41,992 nucleotides of DNA from a virus. A program made the translations under genes and the position numbers. The first letter of the stretch is position 1. Every line of letters starts with the position of its first letter. A model generated the notes under the pieces. It had not been told where the DNA came from. It saw nothing but the letters and a program-made list of their open reading frames with translations, and did no database searches. Location: positions 1 to 41,992 of IMG/VR virus record IMGVR_UViG_3300029892_000008, one strand, 5' to 3'. This document shows, piece after piece, positions 1-9,500 of the stretch.

Positions 1-111
1 TTCCACTGGGGCAAATCGCAGAAGCTGCGAACGTATTCAGAATCCGATACGGTGGACATGCTAACTTCAGGCTGGCCGAACGCGGTCTACAGCATAGAGG
101 CACGAAGCTAA
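1..111 (+). CDS. C-terminal fragment of an unidentified virion gene
   Basis: Frame 1 is open from the window edge to a TAA at 109-111, giving the last 36 residues of a protein that starts outside the window. The end reads WPNAVYSIEARS. I do not recognise it. It lies directly upstream of a gp10-like gene; in the other structural module of this window that place is held by a gp4-like head-completion gene, so a head-tail joining role is possible but unproven. Confidence 0.6.
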   Translation, partial: FHWGKSQKLRTYSESDTVDMLTSGWPNAVYSIEARS

Positions 112-112
112 G

Positions 113-151
113 ATGGCCATGGCTAAAATCGAAAGGAAGAAGCGCAAATGA
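113..151 (+). CDS. possible 12-residue basic leader peptide
   Basis: ATG at 113 opens a 12-codon frame, MAMAKIERKKRK, whose TGA (149-151) overlaps the ATG of the next gene (148) in an ATGA junction. A GAGG lies upstream at 97-100. It could be a translational coupling leader, or only the ribosome binding region of the next gene, since the purine run AAGGAAGAAG lies inside it. Nothing but position supports it. Confidence 0.2.
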   Translation: MAMAKIERKKRK

Positions 152-1626
152 AACCCCAGCGCATGCCATTCCCCGGCAAACTTGAAAAGAACCTTCTGGA
201 GTATGTAACTCAAGGGGGTTCTCTTGAGTTATTCAACTGCTACATTGACAAGGCCCAGGCGATCCATAAGCGCCCAGGGCTATTTTTCAGCCAGCAGTTG
301 AACGTCGTGGGCGGTGTGCAGGCTATGTATTATTGGGCGGCAAAGAGCAAACTGGTGGTCGTGGCGGGGGGTAAAGTCTATGCGTCCTCGGGCTTGAATT
401 CCGCGCTTACTTCAGTCAGTGGTTCTCTCCGTCTGCTGGAACTTGGCCCCGCCAAGATCGTAGATACCGGCTATTGGCTTTATATCTGCAGCTCATCTGG
501 TAAGATGGCGCAGTGGAACGGCACAGACCAAGCCACGCACGTAGCCGACGGCGCGGCCCCGATAAATGTTTCATCCATCACTTATCTCAACCAGCGCGTT
601 ATCGCCAACGAACTCGGCACCAATCGTTTCTGGTATACGGCGCCCCCCTCGCTCACGACGCCGACAGACGCTTTGGTATGGACAGGCTATCTTGAATACG
701 GCAGAACAGGTGAAGATAATGTCGGCGTAGCCACTGTAAATGGCGAACTGATCGTTTTCAAACGTGACCAGTTCATGTCTTTTTTCGATGACGGGTCAAC
801 CCCGTATAAACCTATCACAGGCAGCCAACATTTTCACGGTCTGATGAGTGCAAGAGCCATGGAGTTATTCGACGACGCTTTGTTCTTAGTTTCTCCAGAT
901 AAAGAAATTCGTGTTATCTCAAATCGCGAAGTTAGGAGCGCGTCCGAAGGTGATATGAATCGTGAACTTTCCAAACTCCGCAACGCCACCGACGCCGTTG
1001 TTCTTCGTCTTGATCGCCACATGCTGTTCACCTTCCCGAACGAAGAAAAGACTTTTACGTTCGATCCTATTCTTGGTGCGTGGGGGCAGTTCTCGACATA
1101 TTCATCTGGTGCAGATAAAGCGTTTCTTGCCCGGTGCAGCGAACGTCTTCCCACCGTAGGCGATACAGATTCATGGATAATCGGAGCTTCCGATTCCAAA
1201 GTTTACTATTATGATGCAGGTGCTTATACAGACGCCGGAGAACCGATCCGTGTCCTGGTGAGAACTCCGCACAACAGCTGGGGAACCAGCTATAAGAAAC
1301 ACACGGCACGCCTGGTTATGAAAGTCAGCACAGATCAGCTGCGCGACCCGGAGTTATTTTCTCTGGAACTTCCTGATGCTATGCGCTGCGTTCTGTATTA
1401 TCACCAGTTCACGTTACCAGAGGGGGTTGTGATTTCTATCTCCGGTCTACCGTCCGGTCTTACGGCGTCTCAGACAGATAACGTGTTGACAATTTCAGGA
1501 ACGATATTGGCGTTTACAGGTACCGCGACCGTTACGATCACCGTCAGAGACGAACGCGGGGCCCAATATTCCTTCGACCGACCACTGGTTGTTTCGGACT
1601 ACGATATCGAAATGGGGGTTCTGTAA
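148..1626 (+). CDS. packaged-DNA stabilisation (tail hub) protein, P22 gp10-like, with C-terminal Ig-like domain
   Basis: The 492-residue protein resembles the P22 gp10 family (PF11134-like), which plugs the portal and extends the tail after packaging. The family signs I see are an early FNCYIDKAQAIHKRPGL stretch, RVIANELGTNRFWYT, IVFKRDQFMSFF, and HMLFTFPNEEKTFTFD followed by a W. These are beta-propeller repeats as in gp10. Residues about 425-480 add a putative Ig/cadherin-like fold (SGLPSGLTASQ, LTISGTI, TVTITVRD), which P22 gp10 lacks and which may contact the next protein or the host surface. The stop overlaps the next start in TAATG, so the two are translationally coupled. A second gp10-like gene lies at 31,916. 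Assignment is from motif memory, not a search. Confidence 0.7.
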   Translation: MKPQRMPFPGKLEKNLLEYVTQGGSLELFNCYIDKAQAIHKRPGLFFSQQLNVVGGVQAMYYWAAKSKLVVVAGGKVYASSGLNSALTSVSGSLRLLELGPAKIVDTGYWLYICSSSGKMAQWNGTDQATHVADGAAPINVSSITYLNQRVIANELGTNRFWYTAPPSLTTPTDALVWTGYLEYGRTGEDNVGVATVNGELIVFKRDQFMSFFDDGSTPYKPITGSQHFHGLMSARAMELFDDALFLVSPDKEIRVISNREVRSASEGDMNRELSKLRNATDAVVLRLDRHMLFTFPNEEKTFTFDPILGAWGQFSTYSSGADKAFLARCSERLPTVGDTDSWIIGASDSKVYYYDAGAYTDAGEPIRVLVRTPHNSWGTSYKKHTARLVMKVSTDQLRDPELFSLELPDAMRCVLYYHQFTLPEGVVISISGLPSGLTASQTDNVLTISGTILAFTGTATVTITVRDERGAQYSFDRPLVVSDYDIEMGVL

Positions 1627-3758
1627 TGACGGAATTTAGGACAGTCGTAGCCGGCACCCCCCGGCCAAAAACCGGGCAGGTTCTATACGTGATGCGCTAC
1701 CCGTATCTATCAGAGTGGGAAGAATACCGAATTCAGCGCCTGGCTGGCGGGTCAGGTTATCTGCCCGCACTTCAGGACAGATATGTTGCCACTGAACCGC
1801 TTGTCAAAAAAGCGGCGCAGCTGGCCTTAACTCAAAAAACAACCTGGCAGGTGGTGCAACGCTGGCGCCGTCCTGGCCCCCTTGGCACAGTTGTGGGAGT
1901 TAAAACTCGACGATGGGGCAAATCTCTGGCCGACGCTTTCGCCCTCTGGGATCTCCCTCCGTTCACGCAAACCCCAAATCTATACGGAATTGTTCAAGAA
2001 CCGCCGTCGGTTGACCTCTTAACCACGTATAACATTCTCTACGGCTATATCATGGAAGTGGAAATCAGTCCAAGTGTGTATATCCGCTGGGATTTTTCCA
2101 TCGCCACCAAGCCGTCTGGGGAACAATACGTTGATGTTGATGTGGTGAATCAGGAGTGGAATGTACCAACCGCCCGGCACTATCTCCATGATGAAAACCA
2201 ACCGTGGTTCACAGATATAATGCGGATTTATATAAAGCAATCTGCAGATGATCCTGGCCCGGATAGATCGGTTCTCTACCATCTTTATCACACACACGAA
2301 ATAAACTGTGAGATTACTCCCCCGCATGGCACAGCTCTGGCCGAGGGGCAAATGGTTTACATCACCGCAACGCCCGACGAAAATCGGTATCTCACCGAAT
2401 TCATTGTGCAGGGGGAAGAAAAATTGCCTGGCGCATTTCTTACGCCTACCGCTGACGAACAACAGCTTATCGACGCAGGTATTGAAACAGACCAGAGCGA
2501 CAACGCTGCGCATTGGTACGGCCCGGTCACGTCCGATGTGTATGTCGGTGCCGCGGCGTACGGCATTGATCTGGATCTGGAGATAACCGCCGGTATTCCT
2601 ATAACACAGCAGATGACATGCAACGATTGTTACGCCGGAGAATGGTCGCTTGGTGAAACTGATTTGCCCGAGAGTGTGGAGATGTCTATAGACCCCACCG
2701 GTTTACTCAGAATATTGATCCCCGAAGATATTTACGAAGGCCTGCCGGGTGGGGAAGCGTATCTTGAGATTATATTCAAGGGGTTTTCTCAGACACTTTC
2801 CCGCACGCTTAGATTAACTGTTCTGCCGGTCCCGGCATTTGGCACTGTATGGGACGCTGTTACTCTTCTCGCAGAACCAATCAACGATATTATTTTGTGC
2901 TCTGATGGTTACCTGTATATCGTCGGCAACAGTAAGATTTGGAAAGCCCCCACAGATCTATCGGAATTCAACGAAGTGGCGCAGGATGGCTCCGCGATCA
3001 CAAACGCGTTCTTCAACATTGTCGAAACCGCAAACGGTTCGTTGGTTGTTTCTGATGGCAAATATCTCTGGATGAAAGAAGCAGAGGCGTCTGTGTTCTC
3101 CCGCACCACCATGATGAACGCCATCACCAAAAGTTACGGGGTCGGCTGCCCTCTCACAGGGTCAATCGCCAGTAATCTGGTTGTATCAACCAGCGACACG
3201 TCGAATAACGCACGAGCGTATGTGTATGATGTAAGTAACAGCAGTTTAGTCGCGTCGTATCTGATGGGTAACGACGGATTGGTCGGCGTCGTGTCTTACA
3301 AGGGAGTGGTCGCGGACGACGGTTCATTCATCATCCCTTACCACGGTGCTGGCACAGGTATGATATATCAGATCGCCGCAAACGGTTTAACCGGCGCTCT
3401 CAGGCTATACGACGAAGATGTTGTGGAAGGGTGCGTCATCAAAGAAGAAAACGGTGGGAAGCTCTATTTCCTGACCGGCACCAAATACTCCACGTCGTCA
3501 GATGATGGGGCCACCTGGACGCCCGCCACTACCTCACCGTCTTTCTCTTACCACGGCAGAGCGGGCGTGAGCTTAAAGAAAAACTATGCCGTGTTCGGGC
3601 GCCTTACAACTATACGCCGCACGACTGATGCTGTTGCCACGACTACGGAAGTGAAGGCGTCTATTGGTACCGTGAATTGTTTCTGCCTGCTGAATGACCG
3701 CACAATACTTTGTGGAACGTCGGGCGGCGCAGCAAACCTGTGGAAATCGGAGGCGTGA
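1626..3758 (+). CDS. large tail-tip or receptor-binding candidate with Ig-like domains and beta-propeller
   Basis: The 710-residue protein is not a family I can name. Residues 1-180 are unassigned. About 220-265 (INCEITPPHGTALAEGQ, YITATPDENRYLTEF) look like an InlB-type or bacterial Ig repeat. About 335-405 look like a second Ig fold (WSLGETDLPESVEMS, ending LRLTVLPV). Residues 410-710 form a repetitive beta-propeller-like region with an Asp-box, SSDDGATWTP, near 620-630, as in sialidase or BNR propellers. It sits where P22-like phages place tail needle and spike genes, so host recognition is the likely role. It starts inside the stop of the gp10-like gene. Confidence 0.6.
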   Translation: MTEFRTVVAGTPRPKTGQVLYVMRYPYLSEWEEYRIQRLAGGSGYLPALQDRYVATEPLVKKAAQLALTQKTTWQVVQRWRRPGPLGTVVGVKTRRWGKSLADAFALWDLPPFTQTPNLYGIVQEPPSVDLLTTYNILYGYIMEVEISPSVYIRWDFSIATKPSGEQYVDVDVVNQEWNVPTARHYLHDENQPWFTDIMRIYIKQSADDPGPDRSVLYHLYHTHEINCEITPPHGTALAEGQMVYITATPDENRYLTEFIVQGEEKLPGAFLTPTADEQQLIDAGIETDQSDNAAHWYGPVTSDVYVGAAAYGIDLDLEITAGIPITQQMTCNDCYAGEWSLGETDLPESVEMSIDPTGLLRILIPEDIYEGLPGGEAYLEIIFKGFSQTLSRTLRLTVLPVPAFGTVWDAVTLLAEPINDIILCSDGYLYIVGNSKIWKAPTDLSEFNEVAQDGSAITNAFFNIVETANGSLVVSDGKYLWMKEAEASVFSRTTMMNAITKSYGVGCPLTGSIASNLVVSTSDTSNNARAYVYDVSNSSLVASYLMGNDGLVGVVSYKGVVADDGSFIIPYHGAGTGMIYQIAANGLTGALRLYDEDVVEGCVIKEENGGKLYFLTGTKYSTSSDDGATWTPATTSPSFSYHGRAGVSLKKNYAVFGRLTTIRRTTDAVATTTEVKASIGTVNCFCLLNDRTILCGTSGGAANLWKSEA

Positions 3759-3759
3759 T

Positions 3760-3966
3760 ATGGCGACAATTATGACGCGATGGCGCGATGATGGCGCCAA
3801 ACAATGGGTGAACGAGCGGGAGCAGGAGATCAGTAAACCCTTGGACTTCGTGTTCTTCCATACCCAAGGAATCTACCGCACCCGGCAGTATGAATTCTCA
3901 TTCACAGACAATGTGCCGTTCTCGATAATTATGGTGGAAGAAGAGGTGGAGATCCTTGACTCTTAA
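3760..3966 (+). CDS. small tail-module protein, unknown
   Basis: This is a 68-residue protein starting at ATG 3760, two bases after the previous stop, with GGAGG just upstream inside the end of the previous gene. A longer in-frame ATG at 3694 lies well inside the previous gene and has no comparable site. The protein begins MATIMTRWRDDGAKQWVNER and ends in an acidic beta-rich tail (MVEEEVEILDS). No family is recognised. Its place between the propeller protein and a coiled-coil protein suggests a tail fibre or connector accessory. Confidence 0.65.
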   Translation: MATIMTRWRDDGAKQWVNEREQEISKPLDFVFFHTQGIYRTRQYEFSFTDNVPFSIIMVEEEVEILDS

Positions 3967-4141
3967 TATCCAACCCCCGAAACCTCTATCCCCGGCGTTG
4001 AAACATGACCCCTCCGTGCGCCAGTTCGATATGGACATCCAGCTTTTGTACGAAGCACTTGTGTCCCTGGACGCGACTATCACGACCATACAGGAACAGT
4101 TGGCGGATCTCACTGAGCGGGTCGAGGATTTAGAAGAATGA
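3956..4141 (+). CDS. small coiled-coil protein with TTG start
   Basis: The 61-residue frame opens with TTG at 3956, inside the last codons of the previous gene, and is preceded by a strong GAGGTGGAG purine tract. The N-terminal third is proline-rich (QPPKPLSPALKHDPS). Residues 24-61 form a heptad-like acidic coiled coil (LYEALVSLDATITTIQEQ onward). It may be a trimeric stalk or tail needle component, but no family is recognised. Its stop overlaps the start of the next mini-gene in ATGA. Confidence 0.65.
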   Translation: MTLNIQPPKPLSPALKHDPSVRQFDMDIQLLYEALVSLDATITTIQEQLADLTERVEDLEE

Positions 4142-4212
4142 AATTCCTTTTAAGATTCCTGATTTACTCCATCCTTGTCGGCATATTCCTATTGTTCGTG
4201 GCGGGCTTTTGA
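4138..4212 (+). CDS. 24-residue single-membrane-span peptide
   Basis: ATG 4138 overlaps the previous TGA (ATGA junction). The 24-residue product is MKFLLRFLIYSILVGIFLLF plus VAGF, a basic N-terminus followed by one hydrophobic segment. A GAGG site lies about 10 bases upstream (4124-4127). It could be a membrane peptide of the ejection apparatus, a holin-like peptide or a leader. The tight overlap and hydrophobic pattern argue that it is translated. Confidence 0.5.
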   Translation: MKFLLRFLIYSILVGIFLLFVAGF

Positions 4213-4220
4213 GCTATAAT
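4192..4220 (+). promoter_or_regulatory. candidate sigma70-type promoter for the ejection-protein genes
   Basis: TTGTTC at 4192-4197 and a perfect TATAAT at 4215-4220 are separated by 17 bases. Transcription would begin near 4227, at the Shine-Dalgarno GAGGTG (4227-4232) of the gene starting at 4238, leaving almost no leader. The spacing is ideal but the short leader and position inside a phage operon make it tentative. Confidence 0.3.
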
Positions 4221-4237
4221 AAACTTGAGGTGAAATT

Positions 4238-5425
4238 ATGAGCTGGTTATCAGACGCATTCAAAGGTGTGGGCAAAGCCCTGGGTACAGTGGCGAACGTG
4301 GCCTCCGTTATTCCGGGGCCGTGGCAGGTTCCTGCACAAATTATATCGACCATCGGAGCGGCTACATCTAAGTCCAAAAACCCCGCCGATCAGACGCAGC
4401 AGTACATACAGCAAGGCGCTGATGCACAGATGGCATATCAGCAGGCGGCATTACAGCAATATCAGGATTTGGCCAATCGCCAGCTTGCCGTTGGCACAGC
4501 TGACAAGCAGATGGCTTACGATATTGCCAGAGGGCAGTTTGCCTCCAACCAACAGAACATGCTCCCCTACCAGCAGGCATCGCTTTCATCTCTTCAGGCG
4601 TTGCCAATGCTTCAGCAGCTTCTCGGAATACCTGCTTACAACATCTCTCAGGATATAAGCCAATACACCCCACCAGAAGTTAATTACGCCGACCTCTACG
4701 AAGCCTCCCAGAATCGAATGTTTCCACAGGCGGAAGAAGGAGCCGCAACCGAAGGCCCGAGAGGGAATCCTGTTATGGCGCCGCAGATTGCTGGCTCGAT
4801 ACGCGGCGAAGGCGTCACGCCTTCCACCTCCGTTCCGGCTGGAACCACAACGACCCAAGCTCTCACACCTTACACTGGCGCTGCGTATAACATGGAAGGT
4901 TCCCCGCTTTTCAAGTTCCAGAAACAGGTCATGGAAGAAGACCTCGCCGCTCAGCTGGCCGCAGCCGGGTTGTCTGGCGGCACATACGCGCAGAGAGAAT
5001 TGGCCCGACAGAATCTCGGCCTCGCGGCACAGGAGCGTGAGCGTGTAGTTGGCAACCTGCAGCAGATGGTTGGCATGGGAATGGGTGGAGCGCAGCTCGG
5101 CCAGGCATCTTTCCAGACACCACAGAGTGCCAACATTGCTGGCATGTATGGAAACATGGCGACTGATGTGGCGTCTTTCTATGGCAACATGGGCGCTATC
5201 CAAGGCCAGCTTGGTTCCCAGACCGCTCAGAATATGATGGCGGGAATGAACGCCCAGGCACAGCAGCCCTCCGGCCTCCAGACCGCTTTGCAGATGGCCA
5301 GCCAGTTTGGTTGGCTGGGCGGGAATAAACCGACACAATCGTCGGCAACCTCGCTGAATAATGCAGGCTTGCCGAGTTTTGTTTCCGGTCTGATGACGAA
5401 CCCGAATCCGTTCCGTCTGTTGTAA
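4238..5425 (+). CDS. DNA-ejection (internal virion) protein candidate, first of three
   Basis: The 395-residue protein is rich in Q, A, G and M. It begins with an amphipathic hydrophobic segment (MSWLSDAFKGVGKALGTVAN, then VIPGPWQVPAQIISTIGAA), then long glutamine-rich helices. A core near 245-265 (AAAGLSGGTYAQRELARQ) resembles the small-residue helix-turn found in P22 gp7-type transfer proteins. The C-terminal third is glycine and methionine rich (QMVGMGMGGAQL). The gene order small-medium-giant that follows matches podoviral ejection genes. GAGGTG lies 5 bases before the ATG. The equivalent in the other module is at 33,769. Confidence 0.6.
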   Translation: MSWLSDAFKGVGKALGTVANVASVIPGPWQVPAQIISTIGAATSKSKNPADQTQQYIQQGADAQMAYQQAALQQYQDLANRQLAVGTADKQMAYDIARGQFASNQQNMLPYQQASLSSLQALPMLQQLLGIPAYNISQDISQYTPPEVNYADLYEASQNRMFPQAEEGAATEGPRGNPVMAPQIAGSIRGEGVTPSTSVPAGTTTTQALTPYTGAAYNMEGSPLFKFQKQVMEEDLAAQLAAAGLSGGTYAQRELARQNLGLAAQERERVVGNLQQMVGMGMGGAQLGQASFQTPQSANIAGMYGNMATDVASFYGNMGAIQGQLGSQTAQNMMAGMNAQAQQPSGLQTALQMASQFGWLGGNKPTQSSATSLNNAGLPSFVSGLMTNPNPFRLL

Positions 5426-5437
5426 GGGAGAACCAAT

Positions 5438-6589
5438 ATGGCCAATCCATTCTATACTCCAAGTCCATTCGTAAATTTTCAGTACGAGCCCAATCGTTCC
5501 GAAGCGCAGCGCATGGTTGACACTATGAAAGAGATTAAGAAGGAACGACAGGAAGACGAAGAACGTGAGCTGAAATTAAAAACCATTCAGCAGAATTACG
5601 AAATGGGCACCATGAAGATGAAGCAGGCCCAGATGGAAATGGAGGAAGTGCAGCGTTCGGTTGCCGCCGATCAGGCCGCCACGCAGAGGTTTAATTCCGA
5701 TTTGGCGGCTGGTGTTCCAAAATGGAAAGCTATTCAGAATTCGGTAATGGACGCCGCCAAGATCGAGGGGCCAGCAGCCGTGCAGAAATTTGAAAAAGAA
5801 CGTATTGAGATGGCCACAAAATATTTATCGGTGGCGGATGTTGACCCCGCCGCAGCAGCTGAAGCCGCGGATTTAATAAACGCCGGTCTGCCGGAAGAAA
5901 GTCACATCACCCCAGAACAACTTCTGGAGCGCAAGGCGCGTAAGGAAGCTGTTCAGGTTAAGCCGGGGGTGTTCGCGTCCTATAATCCGGTGACTCGCCA
6001 GTATGAAGAAACCATGACCCCAACTGGTCGAATGATTCAGGAAACAGAAATAGAAAACAAGAAGTCAATCATCGAAGACCGGGAACAGAGACGGGCACTT
6101 GCGTGGGAAAATCTGGCCTCGCTCAAAGAACAAAGAGCCGCCGCCCGCGAAGATCGCGCCATTGCGCGACAGGAAAAAGACGAAGCCAAAAAACAGGAAA
6201 CAGAAATGAGGGCTTTGAATAAACAGATTGAGAACATAAATCGAGACGCAGATCAAATCGCGGATAAGGTTATCGCCATCGACAAAGCGATGACATTCAA
6301 CGCCACGGGGCAAGGAAAAGCCCAGGCGATTCTTGCTCTGCTCGGCACTCCTACCACCCCAGGTGAAACCAAAGACATTGAGAAAAAAGCGGGCGCACTG
6401 TTGGCCCGTATGAAGCAGAGATACGCCGGTTATGTGAATGAGTTGGAAGGGATACCAGGGGCCGAACGCTACGTGAATATCCATCGCAACAATATGGCGA
6501 TATTGGATAGTGCTTTGGCGTCTCTCGGCGGCACGCCCGCTCCCACGAACGGAAAAAAACCCAACAAATTTGAGTCGTATAATAAATGA
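5438..6589 (+). CDS. coiled-coil ejection or internal virion protein candidate, second of three
   Basis: The 383-residue protein has a short structured N-terminus (MANPFYTPSPFVNFQYEPNR) and then is mostly charged helix: about 20-75 and 195-260 are K/E/R/Q-rich coiled coil (KEIKKERQEDEERELKLK; AREDRAIARQEKDEAKKQ). No enzymatic motif is visible. AAGGGAGAA lies before the ATG. The stop overlaps the next start in ATGA, coupling it to the polyvalent gene. By position it corresponds to the 393-residue protein at 35,148, though I see no clear sequence similarity. Confidence 0.55.
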   Translation: MANPFYTPSPFVNFQYEPNRSEAQRMVDTMKEIKKERQEDEERELKLKTIQQNYEMGTMKMKQAQMEMEEVQRSVAADQAATQRFNSDLAAGVPKWKAIQNSVMDAAKIEGPAAVQKFEKERIEMATKYLSVADVDPAAAAEAADLINAGLPEESHITPEQLLERKARKEAVQVKPGVFASYNPVTRQYEETMTPTGRMIQETEIENKKSIIEDREQRRALAWENLASLKEQRAAAREDRAIARQEKDEAKKQETEMRALNKQIENINRDADQIADKVIAIDKAMTFNATGQGKAQAILALLGTPTTPGETKDIEKKAGALLARMKQRYAGYVNELEGIPGAERYVNIHRNNMAILDSALASLGGTPAPTNGKKPNKFESYNK

Positions 6590-9500
6590 GCACCAAAGAT
6601 AATCTCAGACAATATCTGGCCGATGACCCGGACTTCAACGAATATGATGCCGAGGCTCAGGAACGCATCATAAACAACATTGCGTCCAGCAAAGAATCTC
6701 TGGATTCATTCATTATGAACGAGCCAGACTTTCAATCTCTGGACGAAGAAGCCAAGTCGAGAGTGCTGGCCAATTTCGCGCCGGAGTTTTATGGCGCTAC
6801 TCCACAAGCGCAGGCGCCGGACTTATTAACCGATGTCCTGGCCTCTCGAACAACTCCAGCCGCGAAAGAACCATTAGCCCCCGTTGCCTTCGGTACGCCG
6901 GGGGGCTGGGATGTTCAGTCGATGATGGCCGGGGCAGAAGCAATGAAGATTCCCGAAGAACCCGCCGCTCCTGTTGAACCCACCGCTCCCCGTCCTCCAA
7001 GGTCGGGCTTGGATTGGCAGGCGTCCCGTGGCGGCGCAGCGCAGGAGGTCATGGAGCCGTGGGATAAGCCAATCAGCAACGTGACAAAACGTGTGGCAGC
7101 TTCGGCAGCGGACGCAGTATCCGGGGCTATGCAGCTGATGCGAGACGCGAATACCCCCGTCAAAGATAAACGCTACCAGATGTATTACGGGAACCAGCCC
7201 GAGCCTATGCTGGAAACCATTGACCGAGGTGTAGCGTATCTGCGAAACAAGAGCAAAGAATTCCTGCAAGAAACGGAAGAATACCGCAACGCGCTCAATC
7301 TTGGGGAACTGGCGGCGTATGATCTTGCTGTCGATCTTATAGATTCTGCCCCCGCCGTAATCGCAGGTTTCATTTCCGGTTCGTGGATACCCGCCACCAT
7401 TATTGGGGGCACACAGGCGCTTGTCACTAAGTACGGCCAGATGCGGGAAGCTGGACACGGCATGGACGTGTCGCTCGGCAGGTCTGTTGTGCCCGCAGTT
7501 ACATCTGGCGCCTTAGCCGGATTCACTGTGGGGAATGCGTTAGGTGTTGGTCGCACAGCAACGAAACGTATGGCCCGCGCAGCGGGGGTTGATTTTTTCG
7601 GCTCCCTGGCGTCGCAGAATGTTGAGTATGTTTCAGATTGGGCAGTCGATGAGTTTTTCCGCGAAAATCAGGGAAAGATAGGCGATCAACGTCCATACGA
7701 AGAAGTAATGAAAGACATGCTCTGGCGCTCGTTTATCAATATGGGATCTGGCCAGGTTTTTACCGGGATGCCAGAACTCATCAATCAGGCCAAACTCAAA
7801 GCCAATGGTCTGGCAGAAGTGACAGACTCTCTTGGCCGCCAATTTGTTATGCCTGAGCACATGCGAGATGGTGTCGAACAATTCGTAGACGCCATGCCAA
7901 AGGATATGCTCAGAGACATAGATCCTCAGACATTGGTGCAGGACATCGTAAGAGTCCAGGCAAGTGCTGAAATGTATGAGGCACAGCTGGCGCAGATACG
8001 GGAAACGCAGAACGCGCAACCCGATCTCTCCCCCCAGGAACGTGCTCCGAGATACCGCGGTAAATTTGAAACCGGGACAGAGATAGCCGTCGATGCCCGC
8101 GCCTTCAAAACGGATCGTCCTATCAGCACCGAAGTGAACGCCAAGGTGGTGAAGACAGAAGTTCGTTCACCCGAAGGCGGCGGGAAGCCGGAGATTTTTG
8201 TCACAGTTCAACTCGACGACAGCGGCGAAACTATAACTGTTCGCCAGAATGCTCTTGTCCAGCGGAAAGCCCCTGTCACTGGAGCCAACGGTAATCTGGA
8301 ATCACCGCATCTGGTTCTACAATTCCTCAAAGATTTCCTCGACCCCACCTTTACGACACCAACGAATCAGCTGAATTACGATCAGGCGCGTCTTGCTTTC
8401 GGTGGATTCTTCAAGATTGCCGAGAAACTGAGACGCGGCGCGTTGGCTGGAGCCAGTGAGAAGAAAGGTTACATGGCAGCGGTATGGGACGCCATGGATA
8501 AAGACCCCCAGAATCTCGCCAGAATCCTCGCACATGAACCAGGCCATCTCATCTGGAATCTCGACCCGGCGGCAATGAAAGAACTTGGTCTGGAAGGATT
8601 CCAGCCGTTCAAAGACTTTGCCACTGAACGGGCGAAAGCTGCTGATCTGTCGGAGGATATGAAAACCCAATACCTGAAATGGGTGAAAGAGAATCCTGAC
8701 GCCACAGACTCCATTGGGGAATGGTTTATCAGAACCAAATATGGTGAAGAGCTACAGGATATGTGGGATGCCTGGGCGTTGTTCAAATCCAAAGCCTCCA
8801 AGTTCAACCCGGAAACCAGACGCTGGGAAGGTGGAAGCGTGGACGAACTGATGGCCAATGCCATCTCTCTTCTCATTAACGACGCCGCCGGCATGGAGAA
8901 ACCTGATCTGGTGTGGGGAGGGAACAAGTCGTTCAACCTCCAGGACACGCAGCTCTATAAAGATTTTTACGAATACGCCGCCCAGAATCCCTCATTGCAA
9001 CAGGCGATCGACAGACTTCGGCAGAGACGGAATAATCCTGACTCTATCCTCTATACCGTTGTGCGGGGTATGACAGACTCCGACACCGCCCAAAGCATCT
9101 TCCGACAGAAGAAGCAGGAAGCTGGCGAGATGGGGATGGTTGACATGCTTCGGACTCTTTTCGAGAATGAGTTCCACCCGATTATGAAAGCTGCCGAGTA
9201 TTCCCCCGTGGCCAGAGAACTGATGGATGGAATGCTCCTTGGTAATGCCAAGGAAACAAAGTACCTGGAATCTGCGCTCCAGCCAATCATCAAGACTCTG
9301 AAAGCGGAAGGTATTGATCTGGCCGATTACAACGCCTATGCTCTGGCCAGACGTGTGAAATACGACCGTCAAAAAGATATACTCGCGTTAAAACCTGGGG
9401 AAACTGTAGAATCATTTAAAGACCTCAAAGTGCAAATGCGACTCTTTGGCGAGAAAATATTTGAAGCGATACAGAACGAGAACCCATCTATGGCGCCGGA

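Noticed and set aside
4586-5338. 250-codon minus-strand frame opposite the first ejection protein
   Set aside because: No ribosome site, no sensible protein pattern, and explained by the Q/A-rich codons on the plus strand.
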